From contig NZ_JACHTF010000001.1 of assembly GCF_014145325.1 (NCBI RefSeq), positions 276,496 through 340,495 on the forward strand: 64,000 nucleotides of DNA, read 5' to 3'. Each line of letters begins with the position of its first letter. Position 1 is the stretch's first letter. Source of the stretch: Marilutibacter spongiae. GTDB lineage: Bacteria; Pseudomonadota; Gammaproteobacteria; Xanthomonadales; Xanthomonadaceae. Shown piece by piece: positions 1-7,487 of this stretch. Made by a program: the position numbers and the translations under genes. The notes under the pieces are model-generated. The model did not search any database. It was given only the letters and a program-made list of their open reading frames with translations, and was not told the DNA's origin.

Positions 1-1
1 C

Positions 2-3000
2 CTGCCGGGCGAGCGTGAGATCCGCGACGCGCACCAGGCACTGGAGCGGCGCAAGTACCGCCACACCGAGGTCCTGCCGTTGTACGCGCGCCTCTCCGTC
101 CGCGACCAGGACCGGGTGTTCAATCCCGGTACGCAGCGGCGCATCGTGCTGGCGACCAACGTCGCCGAAACCTCCCTCACGGTGCCGCGGATCCGCTACG
201 TGGTCGATCCGGGCCTGGCCCGCGTCAAGCGCTACAGCCAGCGCGGCAAGCTCGATCGCCTGCACATCGAGCCGGTGAGCCAGGCCAGCGCCAACCAGCG
301 CAAGGGACGCTGCGGGCGCATCGCCGAGGGTACCTGCTACCGCCTCTACTCGGAGGCGGACTTCGAGTCGCGGCCGCTCTACACCGACCCGGAGATCCTG
401 CGCGCGGCGCTCGCCGGCGTGATCCTGCGCATGCTGGCGCTGGGCCTGGGCGACATCGAGGCCTTTCCCTTCCTCGAGCCACCCGAGCCGCGTGCCATCG
501 CCGACGGCTGGCAGCAACTCGCCGAACTGGGCGCGGTCGATGACCGGCGCCGCCTGACGGTGACCGGAAAGCTGATGGCCCGGTTGCCGGTGGACGTGAA
601 ACTGGCGCGCATGCTGATCGCCTCCAACGCGCACGGCTGCCTGCGCGAGATGCTGGCGATCGCCGCGTTCCTGGGCATCCAGGACCCCCGCGAACGGCCC
701 GCCGACCAGCGCGGCGCGGCAGATGCCGCGCATGCGCGATTCGCCGATGCGAAGTCCGAGTTCGTCGGCATCCTCAAGCTCTGGGACGCCTACCAGGCGG
801 CCCACGAAGAGATGACGCAGTCGCGCCTGCGCAAGTGGTGCGAGACCCACTTCCTTGGCTTCCTGCGCATGCGCGAGTGGCGCGAGCTGCATCGCCAGCT
901 CAAGCTCATGGCGGCCGACCTGGGCTGGCAGGTGCCGGCCCGACGCGAGGACTTCGATACCGGCGCCTACGCCACCCTGCACCGCGCGGTGCTGGCCGGA
1001 CTGCCCACCCAGGTCGCGCACCGCAACGACAAGGGACTTTTCGAAGGGCCGCGCGGACGTCGCTTCCAGTTGTTCCCGGGCTCGACGCTGGCCAGGAAGC
1101 CGCCGCCCTGGGTGCTCTCGGCCACCCTGCTCGACACCGAGCGCGTCTGGGCGCTCACCAACGCGGCGATCGAGCCCGACTGGGTGATCGCCGAGTTGCC
1201 GCACCTGCTGGCCAGGCGCCAGCACGACCCGCGCTGGTCGCGCTCGCAGGGACGCGTGGTCGGCAGCGAGCAGGTCAGCCTGTTCGGGCTGGTGCTCGCG
1301 CCCAGGAAGCCCGTCCATTACGGCGCGCTGTTCCCGGAGGAGAGTCGCGCGATCTTCGCCCGCGACGCGCTGGTCACCGGCGAGATCAACACCCGCAGTC
1401 CGTTCCTGGCACGCAACCTCGCCACCCTGGCCAAGGCGCGCGAGGAAGAGGCCAAGCAGCGGCGCGCCGGCATCGTCGTCGACGAGGACTGGATGGCGCG
1501 GTGGTACCTGGACCGGCTCCCGCCCGACGTGCACAACGCGCAGGCGCTCGATGCCTGGTACCGCAAGCTGCCGGCCGCCGGCAAGGCGGGGCTGGAGTGG
1601 TCGCTGGACGAGTTGATGATCGGCGACGAGACCGACGCCGACCGGTTCCCGCCATGGATCGCGCTGGGCGACGTCCGCCTGGCGGTGAAGTATCGCTTCG
1701 AGCCCGGCGCGCCCGACGACGGCATGACCCTGGCGGTGCCGCTGCACCTGCTCAATGCGCTGGACCCGGTACGCCTGTCCTGGCTGGCGCCGGGGTTCGC
1801 CGTCGACAAGGCCGCCGCGCTCATCAAGTCCCTGCCCAAGGCACAACGGCGCAACTTCGTGCCGGCCCCGGATTTCGCCCGCGCCTTCCACGAAGCCCAT
1901 CCGGGTCCCGATGGCGGCGACGGGTTCGAAGGCAGCCTGGCGCGTTTCCTGAAGAAGCTCACCGGGGCCGAGGTCGCCGCGCTGGATTTCGACGGGGCGG
2001 CACTCGAGCCGCACCTGCGGATGAACCTGCGCCTGCTCGATCGCGACGGGCGGCGCGTGCTGGCCGAATCGCGCGATCTCGATGCGCTGCGCCGCGAGTT
2101 CGGCGAGCGCGCTGCGCGTGCGTTCGCCGAACGGGCGGCCGATGGCCTGGCCCGCCAAGGCATGACCGCGTTCCCCGACACGCCCATCCCGGTGTCCGTG
2201 CCCGGGGCCGGCGGCGTGCCGGCGTGGCCGGCGCTGCACGACGAGGGCGACAGCGTCTCGTTGCGCGTGCACGCCGAGCGCGACGTGGCCGAGGCGGCGC
2301 ATCCGGCGGGCGTGCGCCGACTGCTCGCGCTGGCCAGCGCCGACCGCATGAAGCAGGCACGCAAGCAGTTGCCGGTATCGTCGCGGACGGGGTTGCTGTA
2401 CGCGGCCATCGAAGCCGCCGAGCCCCGCGCGACCGGTATCCGCGACGGCGACCGCCTGCGCAACGACCTGGTCGATGGCGCGTTCGCCGCGCTGGCGCGC
2501 GAGGGGCTCGACGCGATCCGCGACGCCGCCGCCTTCGATGCGCGCGTCGCCGAAGTCGGGAAGGCCCTGTTCCCCGAGGCGGTCGAACGCCTGAAGCAGG
2601 CCGAGGCCATCCTTGCCGCGGTCGCCGAGGTGCGCGCCCGCCTGGAATCGCCGCTGATGGGCTGGGCCAGCGGCAACCTGGACGACATGCGTGCGCACCT
2701 GGCGGCCCTGGCGCCCCCCGGTTTCCTGCGCGACGTCCCCGCCGCGACCCTTCGCGAATATCCGCGCTACCTCAAGGCCCTGGCCCTGCGCGGCGAGCGC
2801 GCGCTGCGCGACCCGACCCGCGACCAGGCGCGCATGCTGGAACTCAAGCCCTTCGTGGATGCCCTGGACGCGGCGCGCGGGGCCGGCATGGCCCGGGACC
2901 CGGAGTGGCAGGCCTTCGGCCGCGACCTGGAGGAACTGCGCGTGTCGCTGTTCGCCCAGGAACTGGGCGCGCGCGGCGGCGTGTCGCCGAAGAAGCTCGC

Positions 3001-3028
3001 GCAGCGGTTGTCGCAGCTCCAGCGGTAG
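2..3028 (+). CDS. hrpA: ATP-dependent RNA helicase HrpA (C-terminal part, 5' end outside window)
   Basis: The frame is open from the left edge of the window, so the gene starts upstream; about 1,008 residues are visible. The visible part begins in the second RecA-like domain of a DEAH-box RNA helicase (LPGEREIRD, then EVLPLYARLS). It contains motif V (TNVAETSLTVP) and motif VI (QRKGRCGRIAEG), followed by the HA2 winged-helix/ratchet region, the OB-fold and the long DUF3418 C-terminal extension that distinguishes HrpA from short DEAH helicases. The Walker A and DEAH motifs lie outside the window. HrpA is a cytoplasmic helicase implicated in mRNA processing and in rescue of stalled ribosomes. 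It converges on the small secreted gene at 3059-3592, with a strong inverted repeat between the two stop codons. Confidence 0.95.
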   Translation: MPGEREIRDAHQALERRKYRHTEVLPLYARLSVRDQDRVFNPGTQRRIVLATNVAETSLTVPRIRYVVDPGLARVKRYSQRGKLDRLHIEPVSQASANQRKGRCGRIAEGTCYRLYSEADFESRPLYTDPEILRAALAGVILRMLALGLGDIEAFPFLEPPEPRAIADGWQQLAELGAVDDRRRLTVTGKLMARLPVDVKLARMLIASNAHGCLREMLAIAAFLGIQDPRERPADQRGAADAAHARFADAKSEFVGILKLWDAYQAAHEEMTQSRLRKWCETHFLGFLRMREWRELHRQLKLMAADLGWQVPARREDFDTGAYATLHRAVLAGLPTQVAHRNDKGLFEGPRGRRFQLFPGSTLARKPPPWVLSATLLDTERVWALTNAAIEPDWVIAELPHLLARRQHDPRWSRSQGRVVGSEQVSLFGLVLAPRKPVHYGALFPEESRAIFARDALVTGEINTRSPFLARNLATLAKAREEEAKQRRAGIVVDEDWMARWYLDRLPPDVHNAQALDAWYRKLPAAGKAGLEWSLDELMIGDETDADRFPPWIALGDVRLAVKYRFEPGAPDDGMTLAVPLHLLNALDPVRLSWLAPGFAVDKAAALIKSLPKAQRRNFVPAPDFARAFHEAHPGPDGGDGFEGSLARFLKKLTGAEVAALDFDGAALEPHLRMNLRLLDRDGRRVLAESRDLDALRREFGERAARAFAERAADGLARQGMTAFPDTPIPVSVPGAGGVPAWPALHDEGDSVSLRVHAERDVAEAAHPAGVRRLLALASADRMKQARKQLPVSSRTGLLYAAIEAAEPRATGIRDGDRLRNDLVDGAFAALAREGLDAIRDAAAFDARVAEVGKALFPEAVERLKQAEAILAAVAEVRARLESPLMGWASGNLDDMRAHLAALAPPGFLRDVPAATLREYPRYLKALALRGERALRDPTRDQARMLELKPFVDALDAARGAGMARDPEWQAFGRDLEELRVSLFAQELGARGGVSPKKLAQRLSQLQR

Positions 3029-3060
3029 ACGCCCGGGGGCAGGCCCCGGGCGCGGGCGTC
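3028..3060. terminator. Inverted repeat between convergent genes, probable bidirectional terminator
   Basis: A perfect 8-bp G+C stem (GCCCGGGG at 3031-3038, CCCCGGGC at 3044-3051) with a 5-nt loop fills the 30-bp gap between the hrpA stop and the stop of the convergent gene. An alternative outer pairing exists (GACGCCCG at 3028-3035 with CGGGCGTC at 3053-3060). There is no T-tract, as is common in high-G+C genomes, so function as a terminator is inferred from position and stem strength. Confidence 0.5.
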
Positions 3061-3592
3061 ATTCGATCCGCTTGACCTTGGCGTTCTTGTTGTAGCCCTC
3101 CACGGTCATGTACCAGGTGTTGCCGACCAGGCTGGGCTTGATGGTGACGTTGGGGTTGGGATTGCGCGCGCCGACCAGCGTCGCGTCGTCGACCTGCTCC
3201 CAGACCTGGCCGTTGTCGAGCGTGTAGCGACGCCCCTTGCCGAAGCCGCGGAACTCGCTGGTCATCCGGCCCGTGACCGGCTCGGTGGAGCCGAAGCTCA
3301 GGAAGCCGCGGTTGTCGTCCTCGACCTTCTTCTTGGCCGCGGCGGCCGCGGCGGTGGCGGCCGCGGTGGTCTCGGCGGAGATCTTGCGGCCAAGCCAGCG
3401 GTTGAGCTCGGCGAGCTCGCCGGCATCGAGCTTGTCCAGGCCCGCGGCCTTGAATTCATCGGCGCTCATCTGCTGCTGGATGGGCGCCTGGGCGTCGGCT
3501 TGCTGCGCCCAGGCATTGGAGGCCGTCGCCACCGGCAGCAGCGCCAACGCGCCGGCCAGGGCAAGTGTGCGAAGGTGGAAAGCAGGCATCAT
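3059..3592 (-). CDS. Small secreted protein of unknown function
   Basis: A 177-residue protein that I do not recognise. The start is the first of two adjacent ATGs (3592-3590); a good Shine-Dalgarno (GGAGGAAC) lies just upstream. The N-terminus is a clear Sec signal peptide (hydrophobic LALAGALALLP, then ASNAWAQQ as a likely cleavage site). After it comes a short conserved-looking helix (SADEFKAAGLDKL, GELAELNRWLGRKI), an Ala/Lys-rich stretch, and a C-terminal beta-rich part with alternating charged and aromatic residues (GRRYTLDNGQVWEQVDD). That last part recalls small SH3-like or OB-like periplasmic folds. Its product is expected in the periplasm. It is divergent from relA across 80 bp, so the two may share control. 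No function is assigned. Confidence 0.8.
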   Translation of the reverse strand: MMPAFHLRTLALAGALALLPVATASNAWAQQADAQAPIQQQMSADEFKAAGLDKLDAGELAELNRWLGRKISAETTAAATAAAAAAKKKVEDDNRGFLSFGSTEPVTGRMTSEFRGFGKGRRYTLDNGQVWEQVDDATLVGARNPNPNVTIKPSLVGNTWYMTVEGYNKNAKVKRIE

Positions 3593-3616
3593 GGTGTTCC
3601 TCCAGGCAGTTGGCGC

Positions 3617-3624
3617 TAGTGTAG
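3617..3624. promoter_or_regulatory. Overlapping divergent -10-like elements upstream of relA and the secreted gene
   Basis: The sequence TAGTGTAG reads TAGTGT on the plus strand, 50 bp ahead of the relA start, and TACACT on the minus strand (3624-3619), about 27 bp ahead of the secreted protein's ATG. Both resemble -10 boxes. No convincing -35 element was found for either, so this is a weak call. Confidence 0.25.
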
Positions 3625-3672
3625 ACGCCACCGGTCGGGACGACACCTCTCCCGTTTTTCCCCCGCAGCCGC

Positions 3673-5811
3673 ATGACCGCCACCGAAGCCAAAGCCCTGC
3701 TTGCCGAGCCGGCCCTCGGCGTCGTGCCCGCCGACGCGCGGGACGCGCTCGCGCGTGCCTTCGACGCCCCGGGCGTCGAGGAGGGGGCCCGCGACGCACC
3801 GCCGGTGGTGGCCGACATGCTGGACTCGCTGGCCCGGCTCGGTGCCGACGGCGACACCGTGCTGGCGACCTTGCTACGGCAGTATCCGTCCCTCCCGGCG
3901 AAGCTGGGCAAGGATTTCCAGGACGCGCACCCGGCGGTGTTCGGCCTGCTCGAAGGCCAGCAGGCGGCGGCGCAGGTGCGCGAACTGCACGCGCAACAGG
4001 CCAACCGCGCCGGCAGCGAGGGCCTCCGGCGCCTGTTGCTGGCCATCGTGCGCGACCTGCGCGTGGTGTCGATCCTGCTGGCCCGACAGCTTGCGCGCAT
4101 GCGCCATGCCGCGGCCCTGCCCGAGGCCGAGCGCCGCGCCCTGGCGCTGCTGACGCGCGACATCCACGCGCCGCTCGCCAACCGGCTCGGCATCTGGCAG
4201 CTGAAGTGGGAACTCGAGGACCTGGCCTTCCGCTACCTGGAGCCGGACACCTACAAGCAGATCGCCCGCCTGCTGGACGAGAAGCGCGGCGCCCGCGAGC
4301 GCTACATCGAGTCGGTCAAGCAGATCCTGCGCGAGGCGATGGCGGCGCAGGGCATCGAGGCCGACATCGCCGGACGCCCCAAGCACATCTTCAGCATCTG
4401 GAAGAAGATGCAGCGCAAGGACGCCCCGATCAGCGAGCTCTACGACCTGCGCGCGGTGCGCATCCTGGTCGGGGACGTCGCCGCCTGCTACGCCGCCCTG
4501 GGCATCGTGCATGCCCAGTGGGCGCCGGTCCCCAGCGAATTCGACGACTACATCGCCCGGCCCAAGCGCAACGACTACCGGTCCCTGCATACCGCGGTGA
4601 TCGGCCCCGAGGGCAAGACCCTTGAGGTCCAGATCCGCACCCAGGAAATGCACCGGGCGGCGGAGCTCGGCGTGGCCGCGCACTGGAAGTACAAGGAATC
4701 CGGCAGCCAGGCCGCCGATGCCGCCTTCGACCGCAAGATCGCCTGGATGCGTACGCTGCTGGAGGCACGCGACGACGAGTCGCTGCTGGCCGGCGCGCTC
4801 GACAGCGAACTGGTCGAGGACCGCGTCTACGTGCTGACGCCAAAGGGGGAGGTGGTCGACCTGCCGGTCGGCGCCACGCCCCTGGACTTCGCCTACCAGG
4901 TGCATACCGAGATCGGCCATCGCTGCCGGGGCGCCAAGGTGGACGGTCGCATCGTGCCGCTCGACCACACGCTCGCGACCGGCGACCGGGTGGAAATCAT
5001 GACGGCGCGGACCGGCGAACCGCGGCGCGACTGGCTGATCGAGTCCAACGGGTTCCTCGCGAGCAGCCGTTCGCGGCAGAAGGTACGCACCTGGTTCCAC
5101 AAGCTCGACCGCGCCCGCAACGAACAGGCCGGCAAGGACATGCTCGACCGCGAGTTGCGCCGGCTCGGCCTGCTGGGCGCGGACCTGGCGCCGGCGCGCG
5201 AGCGGTTCAGCGTGGCCCAGGACAGCGACCTCCACATCCAGGTGGCACTGGGCGACCTGGGCCCGCACCAGGTCGGTCGGGTCCTGCTCGAGCACGAGCG
5301 CGCCGAAGCGGCGCCGCGCCCGGCGCCGCCACCCGTTCCCGCCGCGCCGCGGCGCCCGCGCGAGCGCAGCAGCGAATTCACGGTCGAAGGCGTCGGCAAC
5401 GTCCTCACCCAGATGGCGCGTTGCTGCCAGCCCCTGCCCGGCGAACCGATCGTGGGCTACCTCACCCGCGGGCGCGGCGTCAGCGTGCACCGGCCCGGCT
5501 GCGCGACCTTCGCCCGCCTGGCGGCCTCGCATCCACAGCGCGTCCTGCCGGTGGAGTGGGGGCGTGCGGGGAGCATGCACGAGATCGACGTGGAGATGCG
5601 CGCGATCGACCGCAAATGGCTGCTCAAGGACGTCACCAACCTGGTCGCGCAGGACAACGTGAACGTCTCCAGCATGCGCAGCGAGCACGAGCGCGACGGC
5701 GCGCACGTGCGCCTGCACCTGCGTCTCAAGGTCGTCGATTTCGGCCAGCTGTCCACGGTGCTGGGGAAACTCGCGGCCCTGCCGGGCGTGGAGCACGCGC
5801 GGCGGGCGTGA
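3673..5811 (+). CDS. relA: GTP pyrophosphokinase RelA (monofunctional (p)ppGpp synthetase)
   Basis: A 712-residue cytoplasmic, ribosome-associated enzyme that makes (p)ppGpp from ATP and GTP/GDP during amino-acid starvation. Visible in order: an N-terminal pseudo-hydrolase region lacking the HD...ED metal motif; the synthetase domain (RPKHIFSIWKKM, YDLRAVRI) with an acidic E289-F-D-D292 motif, the EXDD signature of monofunctional RelA as opposed to RXKD of Rel/SpoT; the conserved QIRT and AAHWKYKE segments; a TGS domain (about 385-445, VYVLTPKGEVVDLP); a zinc-finger-like region with MARCCQPLPGEPIVGY; and a C-terminal ACT domain (about 635-710). The lack of a hydrolase site implies a separate SpoT elsewhere. 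The stop codon lies in the loop of a strong hairpin. Confidence 0.97.
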   Translation: MTATEAKALLAEPALGVVPADARDALARAFDAPGVEEGARDAPPVVADMLDSLARLGADGDTVLATLLRQYPSLPAKLGKDFQDAHPAVFGLLEGQQAAAQVRELHAQQANRAGSEGLRRLLLAIVRDLRVVSILLARQLARMRHAAALPEAERRALALLTRDIHAPLANRLGIWQLKWELEDLAFRYLEPDTYKQIARLLDEKRGARERYIESVKQILREAMAAQGIEADIAGRPKHIFSIWKKMQRKDAPISELYDLRAVRILVGDVAACYAALGIVHAQWAPVPSEFDDYIARPKRNDYRSLHTAVIGPEGKTLEVQIRTQEMHRAAELGVAAHWKYKESGSQAADAAFDRKIAWMRTLLEARDDESLLAGALDSELVEDRVYVLTPKGEVVDLPVGATPLDFAYQVHTEIGHRCRGAKVDGRIVPLDHTLATGDRVEIMTARTGEPRRDWLIESNGFLASSRSRQKVRTWFHKLDRARNEQAGKDMLDRELRRLGLLGADLAPARERFSVAQDSDLHIQVALGDLGPHQVGRVLLEHERAEAAPRPAPPPVPAAPRRPRERSSEFTVEGVGNVLTQMARCCQPLPGEPIVGYLTRGRGVSVHRPGCATFARLAASHPQRVLPVEWGRAGSMHEIDVEMRAIDRKWLLKDVTNLVAQDNVNVSSMRSEHERDGAHVRLHLRLKVVDFGQLSTVLGKLAALPGVEHARRA

Positions 5812-5820
5812 CCGCCCGCC
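5801..5820 (+). terminator. Hairpin overlapping the relA stop codon
   Basis: A perfect 8-bp stem, GGCGGGCG (5801-5808) with CGCCCGCC (5813-5820), and the 4-nt loop TGAC, which contains the relA stop codon TGA (5809-5811). The stem starts inside the coding sequence. No T-run follows, so termination is inferred. The fold could instead act as a 3' stabiliser. Confidence 0.45.
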
Positions 5821-5876
5821 TTCGCTGAAGCGCCGCTCAGGCATGGCGCGGGCGCAGCGACTATGCTGGACGCCCA

Positions 5877-7487
5877 ATGGATCGTGACCCTCCAACTGCC
5901 GCCCGCGGGGGCGGGCCCCGTCGTGTCGAGCCGCGCATCGATGGCGGTCGCCTGGCGTCGATGCGCCTGTCGCGACCCGCGCCGGCGGATGCAGGTCACG
6001 CACGCCCGGCCTGGTGGTGGTGGGCCGTCGCCGCCCTGGGCGTGGCCATGCTGGTGCTCCTCGTCGTGCGCAAGCCACTGGCCGATCGGCTGTGGCCGGA
6101 AACGCGCGCGCAGCAGTTGCGGCTGGATGCGGCCCAGGCCCTGGTCGAAGGCCGCCTGACCGCGCCCGATGGCAGCGGCGCTCGCGAACTCTATGAGGCC
6201 GCCAGGGCGCTGGAGCCCGATCGCCTGGAAGCACGCGAGGGCCTGGCCCAGGTCGGCGAGGCGGCATTGCGCCAGGCCGAGGCCGCGGTCGATGGCGGAC
6301 GCCCGGCCGAGGCCTGGCGCGCGCTCGAACTGGCCCGGCAGATGCACGTGCCGCGCGCGCGCCTGGACCAGGTCGAGGCGCGGCTGCGCCTGCTCGAGAT
6401 GGATGCCGCGGATGTCGACCAGTGGCTGGTCGGCGCGGACTCGGCGCGGGTGGCGGGGCAACTCGTCGGCACCGCGGATGCCGCCCTTCCGTTGTACGAA
6501 CGCGTGCTGGCGGTGCAGCCGGACCGGGTGGAAGCGCTGGAAGGCCGCGAGGACGCGTTGTCGGCCCTGGTCCGCCAGGCGTGGACGGCGATGGACGAGG
6601 GCGCACTGGCACGCGCCGGCCGGCTCCTGCGACTGGCGCGCGGCTACGATGCGGGTCACGTCGAGTTGCCCGATGCGCTGGCCGAACTGGCGCGCAGGGG
6701 CGAGCAGTTGCAGCAGGATGCCGCGCGCGCCCTTGCCCAGCGCCGCCTGCCCCAGGCGCAGGCACTCTGGAGCGAGCTGCTGGCCGCGGACCCGGCCAAC
6801 ACCGCCGCCCGCCGCGGCCTGGACGAGGTCGCCGGCGCATGGGCCGCGCGCGCGCGCCGGGAGGCCGCCGACTTCAATTTCGAGGGGGCCGATGCGGCCC
6901 TGCGCGAGGCCCGCGCGGCCGCGGGCGTACTCGGCACGTCGAGCGTCGACCTGGACGAGGTCGAACGCGACGTCGCCGCCGCCCGCCGGGTCAGCCAGCG
7001 GGTGCAGGCACCCGGCGGCGACCGGCTTTCGCCGGCGCAGCGGGAGCGACGGCTGGTCGACTGGCTGGAGCGGGCCGAGGCCGCCCGGGCCCGCGGCGAC
7101 CTGCTGACGCCTCCCGGCGACAGCGCCTACGACCGGTTGGCCGCCGCCCGCGCGCTGGCGCCCGACGATCCCCGCGTGCGCGAGGCCACCGCGCGCATGC
7201 TGCCCACGGCGGTGGCCTGCTTCGACGACGCCCTTCGCGGCAACCAGTTGGTCGGGGCCGGGCGCTGCCTGGAGGCCAGTGCCGTGCTTGGGATGGACGG
7301 CGCGGCGCAGGCGGCGGCGCGAGAGCGACTGGCCCAGCGCTGGGTGGCGGTGGGCGACGAGCGCCTGGGCGCGGGCGAGCTGGCGCGCGCGGACGCGGCG
7401 ATCGCGGCGGCCCGGGCACTCGATCCACAGGCCCCCGGGCTGGACGACCTGGTCCGCCGCTTCAGGGCCGCTTCGATCGAACCCTAG
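5877..7487 (+). CDS. Membrane-anchored helical-repeat (TPR-like) protein, function unknown
   Basis: A 536-residue protein. After a roughly 44-residue basic, disordered cytoplasmic N-terminus comes a single transmembrane segment opened by four consecutive tryptophans (AWWWWAVAALGVAMLVLLVV). About 460 residues of Ala/Leu/Glu/Arg-rich helical repeats follow; their spacing (LxxARxALxxDP-like units such as ARALEPDRLEAREGLA, VLAVQPDRVEALEG, LLAADPANTAARRGL) is typical of tetratricopeptide-type solenoids. It is probably an inner-membrane scaffold with the repeats in the periplasm. The start is the first ATG that gives this topology; a later ATG at 5961 is possible. Its last four bases overlap the 3' end of the convergent glycosyltransferase. 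I do not recognise a named family. Confidence 0.75.
   Translation: MDRDPPTAARGGGPRRVEPRIDGGRLASMRLSRPAPADAGHARPAWWWWAVAALGVAMLVLLVVRKPLADRLWPETRAQQLRLDAAQALVEGRLTAPDGSGARELYEAARALEPDRLEAREGLAQVGEAALRQAEAAVDGGRPAEAWRALELARQMHVPRARLDQVEARLRLLEMDAADVDQWLVGADSARVAGQLVGTADAALPLYERVLAVQPDRVEALEGREDALSALVRQAWTAMDEGALARAGRLLRLARGYDAGHVELPDALAELARRGEQLQQDAARALAQRRLPQAQALWSELLAADPANTAARRGLDEVAGAWAARARREAADFNFEGADAALREARAAAGVLGTSSVDLDEVERDVAAARRVSQRVQAPGGDRLSPAQRERRLVDWLERAEAARARGDLLTPPGDSAYDRLAAARALAPDDPRVREATARMLPTAVACFDDALRGNQLVGAGRCLEASAVLGMDGAAQAAARERLAQRWVAVGDERLGAGELARADAAIAAARALDPQAPGLDDLVRRFRAASIEP

Noticed and set aside
3874..6840. Long minus-strand open frame across relA and its neighbour
   Set aside because: Shadow of relA, which is unmistakable on the plus strand; the antisense product is low-complexity Arg/Pro/Ala sequence.
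5877..7487. Assigning the repeat protein to a named TPR family such as YfgC or HemY
   Set aside because: Only the general spacing of helical repeats is visible; the metalloprotease and HemY motifs are missing.
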